17,768 nt of DNA from Muribaculaceae bacterium (GTDB lineage Bacteria; Bacteroidota; Bacteroidia; Bacteroidales; Muribaculaceae), in contig JAFZSS010000082.1 of the NCBI GenBank assembly GCA_017619255.1, forward strand, positions 1 through 17,768. The letters run 5' to 3'. Position 1 is the stretch's first letter, and every line of letters begins with the position of its first letter. This document shows, in pieces, positions 8,434 to 15,228 of the stretch. Both the position numbers and the translations under genes were made by a program. The notes under the pieces are model-generated. The model did not search any database. It saw only the letters and a program-made list of their open reading frames with translations, and was not told the origin of the DNA.

Positions 8434-9108
8434 ATGAACAGCATGTACCAACAATTGATGCAGTTGCCGCTCTTCCAGGGCGTGAGCACCGAGAAAATCA
8501 CAGCATCGGTGGAGAAACTGCCGTTCCATTTCCTTAAATTCAGGAATGGAGAGCAGATTTTCGGTGTTGGTGATCCGTGCACTCACATCAAATTCATTGT
8601 TTCGGGTCAGGTGCGCATCGATATACCGTGTGCCAACTTGCGCGTGTCGTTGCAGCAGACGCTGTCCACACCTCATGTGCTCGCAGCGGAATACCTCTTC
8701 GGTCGAGAGACGACCTATCCGTTTACCGCCGTTGCCAATGGACCTTGTGGCATCCTTCAGTTGCGCAAGAGCGATTACATCAAGATGGTGAGCAGTGACA
8801 AGGTGTTCCTGTTCAATATCCTGAACTACCTGTCATCAGGCAGCCAGCGCAACATCTCGTCGGCGTTGGCTGTGAAGGATGGTTCGGTGGCAGAGCGTTT
8901 GGCGATGCTGATTGACTCATTGACCTTCACAGGAGCCACCGATATCACGCTGACCTATAAGCAGAAAGACCTGTGTACGCTATTGGGCACGCAGCGCACG
9001 ACACTGATGGCGACGCTGGATAAGTTGACCGACGAAGACATCTTGGATTATGGAAGCAATGAATTGCACATCCTCGACTTGTATAAGCTCCTGGATATCT
9101 TGAAATAG
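8434..9108 (+). CDS. Crp/Fnr-family transcriptional regulator
   Basis: The protein has 224 residues. An N-terminal cyclic-nucleotide-binding-like beta-roll covers about residues 10-120 and has the typical LPLFQGVS opening, followed by GEQIFGVGDP and IKFIVSGQVRI. A C-terminal winged helix-turn-helix at about 174-210 contains QKDLCTLLGTQRTTLMATLDKL. The four Cys present are scattered, with no N-terminal cluster of the FNR iron-sulphur type, and the phosphate-cassette Arg-Ser of cAMP-binding Crp is not evident; the effector is therefore unknown. The ATG at 8434 is taken as the start; a second ATG at 8443 is possible. It is packed between hisS and a TSCPD gene and ends in TAG. Confidence 0.93.
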   Translation: MNSMYQQLMQLPLFQGVSTEKITASVEKLPFHFLKFRNGEQIFGVGDPCTHIKFIVSGQVRIDIPCANLRVSLQQTLSTPHVLAAEYLFGRETTYPFTAVANGPCGILQLRKSDYIKMVSSDKVFLFNILNYLSSGSQRNISSALAVKDGSVAERLAMLIDSLTFTGATDITLTYKQKDLCTLLGTQRTTLMATLDKLTDEDILDYGSNELHILDLYKLLDILK

Positions 9109-9120
9109 CATTTAAAGACA

Positions 9121-9384
9121 ATGAAATTTACACATTATAATCAAGGGACCTGCTCTTCCCAAATTGATTTTGAAATAGATGACGAGGGCATTCTCAGGGA
9201 TGTGCAGTTCTATGGCGGTTGCCACGGTAACTTGCAGGGTATAGCCGTTCTTGTGCGTGGTATGAAAGCCAGCGAGGTCATCGCCAAGTTGCAAGGCATT
9301 CGTTGCGGTTACAAGAACACCTCTTGTCCCGATCAGTTGGCACATGCTCTGCGTGAAGCACTGGCAAACTCAAGAGATAATTGA
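9121..9384 (+). CDS. TSCPD-domain protein (TIGR03905-type)
   Basis: This 87-residue protein is a stand-alone TSCPD domain, named for the motif that reads NTSCPDQLAHAL here. It also has the family's N-terminal GTCSSQIDFEI block and GGCHGNLQGIA. TSCPD domains occur alone and at the C-terminus of B12-dependent ribonucleotide reductases, where the Cys-rich sheet is thought to bind metal or nucleic acid. The function of the stand-alone form is not established. It starts 13 bases after the Crp-like regulator, so the two are probably co-transcribed. Confidence 0.92.
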   Translation: MKFTHYNQGTCSSQIDFEIDDEGILRDVQFYGGCHGNLQGIAVLVRGMKASEVIAKLQGIRCGYKNTSCPDQLAHALREALANSRDN

Positions 9385-9419
9385 CACTGAATTAATCATT
9401 ATAACTCATTTTTTGAACT

Positions 9420-9833
9420 ATGAAGAAGTTGTTGTTCATCATGACACTTATCGTCGGGGTTACCATGACGGGCTGTCAAAAATCAGATTATAAGGCAAAG
9501 GGCGAACAAATGGCCCGACAACTGGACGAACTGTGTCAGAAAAATGATACGGCAGCGGTTCTTGCCCTTATTGACAGCATAGATGTTGTAGAAGCGGAAA
9601 TTAACGCCAAGAATGATACTGCCGGTTTCAGGGCTTTCCATTCGGCAGTCCTGGCTGCTCGTGAGCGTTGCATGCCGTTTATCACAGTGGCTAAGATAGA
9701 GAATGGTCAAGACAAGGAAGAGGTCTTGCAGGCTTTGATTGACGAAGCTTTGAATAGCGGCCTTGACATTACTGCTATCACTAGTTCCATCAACGCCTCG
9801 CTCGAGAACGAGAAGGCCAAATCAAAGAAGTGA
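9420..9833 (+). CDS. Small lipoprotein, function unknown
   Basis: This 137-residue protein has a signal peptide with lipobox Met16-Thr-Gly-Cys19. The rest looks all-helical, with LDELCQKNDTAAVLALIDSI and a C-terminal Lys-rich tail ending KAKSKK. No catalytic motif is seen and I do not recognise a family. Its stop codon TGA overlaps the GTG start of the next gene (GTGA, 9830-9833), so the two are translationally coupled and probably work in the same place, the cell envelope. Confidence 0.85.
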   Translation: MKKLLFIMTLIVGVTMTGCQKSDYKAKGEQMARQLDELCQKNDTAAVLALIDSIDVVEAEINAKNDTAGFRAFHSAVLAARERCMPFITVAKIENGQDKEEVLQALIDEALNSGLDITAITSSINASLENEKAKSKK

Positions 9834-10813
9834 AACATCTCGTTCCTCGCTTGTGGGGGTCTATCCAGTGTGATTGCCGTCACTTGCTGACGGTCGCCGT
9901 GTTGCTTGTCATCATGGCGGCTTGTGGCACGGGCATCGAGGTGACCGAACGGGTTTCCGACAAGGATGTGCGCCGCGTCGTTGAACAGATTGATAGTCGC
10001 CAGCAGACGGTAACGCTCGAACCATATCTGGACTCGCTGAAGGCATGGAATCTTGGAAAACGCTTATGGGTCGCTGATGACCAGATAAAAGAACTTTTTG
10101 CAGTCAGTTCAGCCTATGATAAGGACACACTGCATCTTGCGGGCCGCATTCTCTTGTACGATGGGTCGTGGGTGAGCGGCGTGTATTTGAACGATTATAA
10201 TGACCGACGGCTGTATCTTGATTTAAAGGACAGCCAAACCGGTGCAAAATATGGCTACCGTGCAGGAAAAGAAGTGGAGGCCAGTCGTCCTGGCTTCACC
10301 TTCCCGATGCTCATCGATATGGATATGGTTGAACACTATGCGCGACAGATTGCAAGCAGGGATTTCTATATCAAGACCCCTATCTGGTATGACCGCCAGA
10401 GCGAACAGATGATGGATGGACGCCATTTTATCAAGGTGCATATCGACAGCGTGGTGCCCGGTAATGCTGTGCTGCCGTTGCGTGTGCTGTTCACCACTGC
10501 CGACACCCGTGAGCGGGCGATGGTATGGATGAGTGATAATACCTCGACGATGCATGGCCGCGACTTTGACGCCATGTTTGTTGCCAGCGATCCCCATCAG
10601 GCCTATCCTGACATCACCGATGCCAACTGGGAACGCATCACACGCGGGCAGGTGGCCGTAGGGATGACCAAACAGGAGTGCCAGTTGGCACTGGGAGGCC
10701 CAAAGAGCATCAACCGCAATCCCGATCAAAGTGGAATGAGAGAGTATTGGTATTATGACGGCGGGTCCTATCTGTATTTTGTGGATGGCCTGCTCAGCCA
10801 ATTCAGGAGATAA
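9830..10813 (+). CDS. Lipoprotein with C-terminal BamE/SmpA-like domain, GTG start
   Basis: The frame begins with GTG at 9830, overlapping the preceding stop by four bases; the next in-frame ATG lies inside the lipobox and would lose the signal. The signal peptide is long, with a hydrophobic core at about 18-31 and a lipobox ending at Cys32 (VIMAAC). The central part (about 75-255) is beta-rich with no known motif. The C-terminal 50 residues look like a BamE/SmpA-type fold: GMTKQECQLALGGPKSI from residue 278, then a YWYYDGGSYLYF strand pair. BamE-like domains often sit in outer-membrane assembly or peptidase-inhibitor-like lipoproteins, but the role here is inference. The stop overlaps the next ATG by one base (TAATG). 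Confidence 0.84.
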   Translation: MKHLVPRLWGSIQCDCRHLLTVAVLLVIMAACGTGIEVTERVSDKDVRRVVEQIDSRQQTVTLEPYLDSLKAWNLGKRLWVADDQIKELFAVSSAYDKDTLHLAGRILLYDGSWVSGVYLNDYNDRRLYLDLKDSQTGAKYGYRAGKEVEASRPGFTFPMLIDMDMVEHYARQIASRDFYIKTPIWYDRQSEQMMDGRHFIKVHIDSVVPGNAVLPLRVLFTTADTRERAMVWMSDNTSTMHGRDFDAMFVASDPHQAYPDITDANWERITRGQVAVGMTKQECQLALGGPKSINRNPDQSGMREYWYYDGGSYLYFVDGLLSQFRR

Positions 10814-11583
10814 TGGAACCGACAACACTTGAATTAGAATTTTTGGGCACGGGCACTTCTACCGGGGTGCCGATGCTGCGTTGCCACTGCCCGGTGTGCA
10901 TGAGTGCCGACCCGCGTGACAAGCGCTTGCGCACATCTGCCATTGTCCGTTATCAAGGAGCAAGACTCCTGATAGACTGCGGCCCCGATTTCCGCACACA
11001 GATGCTGCGCGCCAGCGACGACAACATCGACGCCGTCTTGTTGACCCATATCCACTTTGACCATGTTGCGGGACTTGATGACTTGCGCGCTTATTGTTTT
11101 GAGAAACCGATGCCGCTGTATGCCCGAGCTGATGTGATGCGGAACCTGCACCAGCGTATCCCTTATTGCTTTGCCGAGAATCCGTATCCTGGCGTACCGC
11201 ATTTTGAAGAGCATGTGATTGATGACACTCCTTTTCTGGTGGAAGGCGTGCGCGTGGAGCCCATTCCTGTGAAGCATTACAGGTTGTCCATTTACGGCTA
11301 TCGCATTGGACCGCTGGCGTATATCACCGATGCCAAGACCATCGACGATGCTGTCATCGAGCGCCTCAAGGGGGTGCCCTTGCTGGTCATCAACTCGTTG
11401 AGACCAGGGCAACACATCTCCCACATGTGCCTGGAGGAGACGCTCGGTGTGATTGACCGTGTTCGTCCAGGTCATACTTATCTGGTTCACATGAGCGACC
11501 GGATGGGCCTGCATGCAGATTCTCCCAAATTATTGCCTGAAGGAGTTGAACTGGCTTATGACGGACTAATCGTTAAAGCGTGA
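10813..11583 (+). CDS. Metallo-beta-lactamase-fold hydrolase, PhnP-like
   Basis: This 256-residue protein is a single MBL-fold hydrolase. The metal motif HIHFDH spans residues 79-84 within THIHFDHVAG, which gives a two-metal site. The N-terminus has GTGTSTGVP followed by Cys24, Cys26 and Cys29, a structural zinc motif seen in PhnP-type phosphodiesterases. Later metal ligands are likely His274-region residues in the LVHMSDRMG block (about 225-232) and Asp in YITDAK. PhnP hydrolyses phosphoribosyl cyclic phosphates; no other phn genes are here, so the substrate may be another cyclic phosphate or RNA. It overlaps the BamE-like gene by one base and the UmuD-like gene starts 7 bases later. Confidence 0.93.
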   Translation: MEPTTLELEFLGTGTSTGVPMLRCHCPVCMSADPRDKRLRTSAIVRYQGARLLIDCGPDFRTQMLRASDDNIDAVLLTHIHFDHVAGLDDLRAYCFEKPMPLYARADVMRNLHQRIPYCFAENPYPGVPHFEEHVIDDTPFLVEGVRVEPIPVKHYRLSIYGYRIGPLAYITDAKTIDDAVIERLKGVPLLVINSLRPGQHISHMCLEETLGVIDRVRPGHTYLVHMSDRMGLHADSPKLLPEGVELAYDGLIVKA

Positions 11584-11590
11584 AAGTGAT

Positions 11591-12019
11591 ATGGATAGTG
11601 TTAAGATATCAGAGGTGAAATCCGAAGCGAAGACCGCCGGTTTGCAGTTCTTTGAAGGACGAGTGCAGGCGGGATTTCCAAGTCCAGCTCAGGGCGAATA
11701 TGCCGAAAGCATTGACTTGAATCGCGCGTTGATTTCCAATCCTGCAGCGACATTTTGCGCCCGTGTGATCGGCAACTCGATGGTTGATGCGGGTATCAAC
11801 GAGGGGGACCTGTTGATTATCGACCGCTCGCTCACGCCCCACGACGGTAGCATTGCCGTGGTTTTCATCGATGGAGATTTCACGGTCAAACGCCTGAGTG
11901 TGCGTGACGATGGTATTTATCTGACTCCGGCAAATGCCACATACCCGGAAATCAAGGTAGGAGAGGATGCCAATTTCCAGGTGTGGGGTGTCGTTTCCCA
12001 CATCATCAAGCGGGTATAG
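11591..12019 (+). CDS. umuD: UmuD-type S24 self-cleaving peptidase
   Basis: The 142-residue protein matches UmuD rather than LexA, as it has no N-terminal DNA-binding domain. The nucleophile Ser63 sits in GNSM and the general base Lys100 in FTVKRL, 37 residues apart, the same distance as Ser60/Lys97 in E. coli UmuD. The self-cleavage site is Ala27-Gly28 followed by FPSP, as in the family. Cleaved UmuD normally joins UmuC to form DNA polymerase V for translesion synthesis after DNA damage. No umuC follows; the next gene is an LtaS-like enzyme 20 bases later. There is no room for a promoter or operator in the 7-base gap upstream, so it depends on a promoter further up or within the preceding gene. 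It ends in TAG. Confidence 0.93.
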   Translation: MDSVKISEVKSEAKTAGLQFFEGRVQAGFPSPAQGEYAESIDLNRALISNPAATFCARVIGNSMVDAGINEGDLLIIDRSLTPHDGSIAVVFIDGDFTVKRLSVRDDGIYLTPANATYPEIKVGEDANFQVWGVVSHIIKRV

Positions 12020-12039
12020 CGTAATACAGACAGCAGAGC

Positions 12040-13632
12040 ATGGTGGAGAAAACATCACGACATATTGAGCGCTATGGAACAGCATTCTTTATCATCTGTG
12101 TGGCAGTAGTCGCATGGCAGTGCTTTGTCGTTGCCCTCGACACTCATCTGGGTGGGATGGGGCAGATGTTCCGTCAGTGGCATGTTGTGGCAGTCTCAGT
12201 TGCCAATGCGTTGCTGCTGCTTTCACCTTATTGGTTGTTGCCCAGACGCTGGCGGTGGTTGGTATGGATACCGTTGATACTTCTCACCGTATGGTCTTTG
12301 GCCCAGGTGTGTTATTGCAGAGCCTATGACGACCTCATGCCGTGGCAAAGCCTGACACTCACCGAGAATGTGAACCGCACGCTGATGGGCAGTACCATTG
12401 CGTTGCTGCGGTGGCAAGACCTCCTCATTGTGTTGCCGCTGTTAATGCTTGTGGCACTGCATCTTTTTGGCGGATACGGCACACAAGAATCCTCTCGCAT
12501 GAAACCGTTTCTGACAACTATTGCAGCTGCATCTCTGATGGCTCTGGTGGGTTATATTGTTCCGGGACAGAACTATGAAAAGCGATTCCTGCACAATTTC
12601 AGCAATCGGGAGTATTTCGCTCAAAACGGTTTGATACCTTATGGTGTTTTCTCGCTTTATGATGCGGTGTTCAACAGCCATGAGGTGACTGATGACGAAC
12701 ACGCCGATATCATGCGCTTCCTAGAAGAGGAATGTCAGCAATACACTGACAACCGCTTTTCAGCCGGTAACCGTCCTAATTTGGTGCTGATCATTGTTGA
12801 ATCGTTGCACACCTGGCCCATCGGTATGGTAGTTGATGGCCGTGAGGTGACGCCGGTACTTAATCGCCTGCTTGCCGGCGACAGTGTCATTTACGCCCCT
12901 CATGTGTTGTTCCAGACCAGTCATGGCCATTCCAGTGACGCCCATTTCATGTACAACACGGGTCTGCTGCCATTGCGTGACGGGGTGGTGGCGGTGCATC
13001 ACGGCGATGGGCCTTATCCCTCTCTTGCCAGAGCGCTTTCAGGATATGATTGCCGCGAGGTTATTTGTACTCCAGGCGTTAACTGGAATCAGAATGTTAC
13101 CGCTCACACCTATGGCTTTGACATGCTATATACCCGTGACGACCTGACCGACGCGCTAAATCAACACGGCAATATTGATGACGCGGCGCTCACCGACTTT
13201 GCTGCACACCTGCTGCCCTCGCTCCGACAGCCGTTCTTCCTCGAAATGGTGACCATGACGATGCATGCCCCATATAATGGCGGCAAGGTACGGTCCTCAT
13301 GGATTACCCACAGTGACACGCTGAATGCTGAGGCACGCAATTACTTGAACTGCGTCAATGTGACTGACAGCTGTCTTGGGGCATTCATCAATGACCTTCA
13401 TCGTCAAGGCTTGGCCGAGAACACGATACTGGCTATTGTGAGCGACCATACCCAGATTTATTATAACCGCATTGTGGGGCGTTCTGACTATGAGTTTGAA
13501 CCCGATGACTGGGGCATCCCGATGATTATCGCTGGTGTGGACACGACATTGCGTTACGATGCTGTCATCGGGCAGATTGATGTTTACCCCACATTGCTCG
13601 ATGTGATGGGCGCCAATGCCTATCCGTGGTAG
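12040..13632 (+). CDS. LtaS/sulfatase-family membrane enzyme, stopped early by an in-frame TAG
   Basis: The frame to the first stop codes 530 residues. The N-terminus has about five membrane helices (near 13-33, 47-68, 72-92, 125-145, 158-175), then an extracytoplasmic alkaline-phosphatase-fold domain. Metal-site residues are present: Glu254 (LIIVES), Asp469-His470 (VSDH) and His409. The nucleophile position in the LtaS block QTGQGKTSD reads QTSHGHSSD, so Ser298 replaces the catalytic Thr. The family transfers phospho-groups to lipids or glycans, or hydrolyses sulphate esters; the substrate is unknown. At 13630-13632 a TAG interrupts the conserved end (AYPW*GLGYSIL), and 53 further sense codons follow before TAA at 13794. 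The core catalytic domain is complete, so partial function is possible. It may be a nonsense mutation, a sequencing error, or a naturally shorter form. Confidence 0.88.
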   Translation: MVEKTSRHIERYGTAFFIICVAVVAWQCFVVALDTHLGGMGQMFRQWHVVAVSVANALLLLSPYWLLPRRWRWLVWIPLILLTVWSLAQVCYCRAYDDLMPWQSLTLTENVNRTLMGSTIALLRWQDLLIVLPLLMLVALHLFGGYGTQESSRMKPFLTTIAAASLMALVGYIVPGQNYEKRFLHNFSNREYFAQNGLIPYGVFSLYDAVFNSHEVTDDEHADIMRFLEEECQQYTDNRFSAGNRPNLVLIIVESLHTWPIGMVVDGREVTPVLNRLLAGDSVIYAPHVLFQTSHGHSSDAHFMYNTGLLPLRDGVVAVHHGDGPYPSLARALSGYDCREVICTPGVNWNQNVTAHTYGFDMLYTRDDLTDALNQHGNIDDAALTDFAAHLLPSLRQPFFLEMVTMTMHAPYNGGKVRSSWITHSDTLNAEARNYLNCVNVTDSCLGAFINDLHRQGLAENTILAIVSDHTQIYYNRIVGRSDYEFEPDDWGIPMIIAGVDTTLRYDAVIGQIDVYPTLLDVMGANAYPW

Positions 13633-13794
13633 GGACTGGGATACAGTATTCTGCGTTATCAAGTGGAAAGTGCTATCCAACCTCGCAATATGACGGTCAT
13701 CGGCGACAGCACAGCTCTCACACCGATGCAACGCGAGGCATGGGACATCAGCCGTCTGTTGATTTTCGACAGGACATCCTGTTTCCGGCCTTAA
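13633..13794 (+). other. In-frame 3' tail of the LtaS-like gene beyond the TAG
   Basis: Continuing in the frame of the LtaS-like gene, bases 13633-13794 code 53 residues and then TAA. The start of this tail, GLGYSILR, is the conserved sulfatase/LtaS C-terminal motif that usually follows YPW plus a Lys, Arg or Gln. One base change (CAG or AAG to TAG) would explain the stop. The remainder (MTVIGDSTALTPMQREAWDISRLLIF and onward) reads like protein, with no other stop. I therefore treat this as the lost or read-through end of the gene, with full length 584 residues. Confidence 0.75.
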
Positions 13795-13805
13795 TGTGGC
13801 CATGG

Positions 13806-13837
13806 TTTGCGGCTTCGCGGGAAAAGTGTTATTTTTG
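13806..13837 (+). promoter_or_regulatory. Bacteroidota-type promoter for the hemerythrin/LuxR pair
   Basis: TTTG at 13806-13809 is followed after 20 bases by TATTTTTG at 13830-13837, a close match to TTTG-N19-21-TAnnTTTG. The start would lie near 13844, leaving a leader of about 28 bases before the ATG at 13872. This places the hemerythrin and LuxR genes in their own transcript, separate from the operon ending with the LtaS-like gene. Confidence 0.83.
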
Positions 13838-13871
13838 CAACGGCAAATACTAAATAAAAGATTTTCAAGTA

Positions 13872-14570
13872 ATGATGAAATCACGACTCTTTTCGAGTGA
13901 CGGCCGACTTAGTGACTTGATAACCGCTCATCCGTCGTTACTTACCTTATTGACCAGACTCGGCGTCTCGCTGGGATTTGGTGACCGCTCGATAGCCGAT
14001 GTGTGTGAGAGCAGTGGGGTTGACACAGGTTTCTTCCTGCTCATCTGCAATGTCTATACATTCAATAATTATGTGCCATCGACTCCCGATATCTTGGGCA
14101 CGGACATGACAGGCCTGGTGCCCTATTTGGAAAAATCCCATCGGTATTATGTGGACAAGCGCTTGCCACACATCGAGCGTCATCTTGATGCTATCGCACA
14201 GAAATTGGAAGGACGCCTCGGTCAGGTGCTCATCAGTTTCTTCCAGGAGTACAAGAGGGAGGTGGAAGAACACTTTAGCCACGAGGAGTGTAATGTGTTT
14301 CCTCACATCCGCGCTTTGATGGCAGGCGAGCGTGACACGACCTATAACATCGGCATGTTCCTGCACACCCATAGCGATATCGAGGGAAAACTTGACGATC
14401 TGCTGAATATCGTCTTCAAGTACCTGCCGCCGCAGGTTGATGACGACAATGTGCTCGATGTGGTTTATGATATTCTGCGCCTGAGCGAGGACCTCAAGAA
14501 GCACACCTTCATCGAGGAAAAAATCATGGTTCCTTTGGTAAAACACCTTGAACAAGCCATCCTGTCATGA
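13872..14570 (+). CDS. Hemerythrin-domain protein, Ric/ScdA-like with degenerate N-terminus
   Basis: This 232-residue protein combines an N-terminal helical segment (about 15-70) with a four-helix hemerythrin-type domain (about 80-228). Candidate di-iron ligands are His90, His100 or His104, the HFSHEE block (about 132-138), HTHSD (near 163) and HTFIEE (near 214-219). The N-terminal part (HPSLLTLLTRLGVSLGFGDRS then ADVCESSGVD) follows the ScdA/YtfE N-terminal domain pattern but has Gly-Phe-Gly-Asp where that domain has its paired Cys. Ric proteins repair iron-sulphur clusters damaged by NO or oxidants; loss of the Cys pair suggests sensing or storage rather than the classic role, but that is inference. 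Two ATGs (13872, 13875) are possible starts. Its last four bases overlap the next gene (ATGA). Confidence 0.9.
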   Translation: MMKSRLFSSDGRLSDLITAHPSLLTLLTRLGVSLGFGDRSIADVCESSGVDTGFFLLICNVYTFNNYVPSTPDILGTDMTGLVPYLEKSHRYYVDKRLPHIERHLDAIAQKLEGRLGQVLISFFQEYKREVEEHFSHEECNVFPHIRALMAGERDTTYNIGMFLHTHSDIEGKLDDLLNIVFKYLPPQVDDDNVLDVVYDILRLSEDLKKHTFIEEKIMVPLVKHLEQAILS

Positions 14571-15139
14571 AACAGCGATTGTTGATAGTAGAACCATCTG
14601 AGGTGATCATCGAGGGGCTGAAGGCCGTTCTTGCTGATCAGATTCGTTTCAAGGTGCTGGAACCGCTGGCTGACATGGATGTGTTGGAGCAGCGCCTGAT
14701 GGCGGCGCGGCCTGATATCCTGCTCATCAATCCCACGGTGATAACAGATTTCACTGTCCTGCGCTCCCATCATCAGCCGATGGCGGTGGTGGCGTTGGTC
14801 TATCAGTATGTGGAGAGGGATGCACTCAAGAACTTTGACGCTGTGGTAGACATACGCGATAGTCGTCCTGCCATTATTGAGACATTGGCACAGGTGTCGG
14901 TTTCTCAGGTCGATACCCGTAAGGATAATTACGAACTCACCAAGCGTGAAACAGCAGTGCTTGTGCAACTGGCACAGGGTAAAACCAATAAGGAGATTGC
15001 CGATGCCCTTAATGTGAGTGTGCACACGGTCATCAGTCACCGCAAGAACATTACTCATAAGACTGGCATCAAGAGTGTTGCCGGCTTGACGGTTTACGCC
15101 ATGCTCAACAACCTCATCAATGAGAATTCCTTGTTTTGA
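14567..15139 (+). CDS. LuxR-family regulator with pseudo-receiver
   Basis: This 190-residue protein has an N-terminal receiver-like fold (about 1-115) and a C-terminal LuxR/NarL helix-turn-helix (122-185), with the typical LTKRETAVLVQLAQGKTNKEIA and VSVHTVISHRKNI. The receiver lacks its phosphorylation site: the position of the acceptor Asp (PDxxLLD) holds Asn55 (PDILLIN), the acidic pair near residues 9-10 reads Glu-Pro, and no conserved Lys in a KxA motif is seen. Activation by a histidine kinase is therefore unlikely. It is translationally coupled to the hemerythrin gene by a 4-base overlap, which suggests that the di-iron protein feeds its signal to this regulator or that both respond to the same stress. 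Confidence 0.93.
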   Translation: MKQRLLIVEPSEVIIEGLKAVLADQIRFKVLEPLADMDVLEQRLMAARPDILLINPTVITDFTVLRSHHQPMAVVALVYQYVERDALKNFDAVVDIRDSRPAIIETLAQVSVSQVDTRKDNYELTKRETAVLVQLAQGKTNKEIADALNVSVHTVISHRKNITHKTGIKSVAGLTVYAMLNNLINENSLF

Positions 15140-15197
15140 TTGGCGCGATTTTGGCCCCTTTTTGGCTGATAATGTCCTGCTGTAACCGAAAAATATC

Positions 15198-15205
15198 TAA
15201 CTTTG
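15198..15205 (+). promoter_or_regulatory. Probable promoter -7 box (TAACTTTG) for mlaE-mlaF
   Basis: TAACTTTG fits the Bacteroidota -7 box and is the same sequence as the box before the zinc peptidase gene. The best TTTG upstream (15161-15164) is 33 bases away, too far, so the -33 element is weak. The start would lie about 15-20 bases before the ATG at 15229, next to an AGAAAGAC that may aid ribosome binding. No convincing terminator is seen between the LuxR gene and this box. Confidence 0.62.
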
Positions 15206-15228
15206 CAGATTATATTTTATAGAAAGAC

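Noticed and set aside
10834..11514. Long antisense open frame (226 codons) opposite the MBL hydrolase, and similar ones opposite the M3 peptidase and hisS
   Set aside because: The plus-strand genes carry complete catalytic motifs; the antisense frames have His/Gln-rich composition typical of reversed coding DNA.
13630..13632. TAG in the LtaS-like gene as evidence of stop-codon recoding (TAG read as Gln)
   Set aside because: Four other genes here end in TAG at sites that fit their family length or gene spacing (4908, 9108, 12019, 16772), so TAG works as a normal stop in this genome.
13626..13853. A 75-residue open frame after the LtaS-like gene
   Set aside because: It is out of frame with the recognisable tail GLGYSILR, lacks family features and runs over the promoter at 13806-13837.
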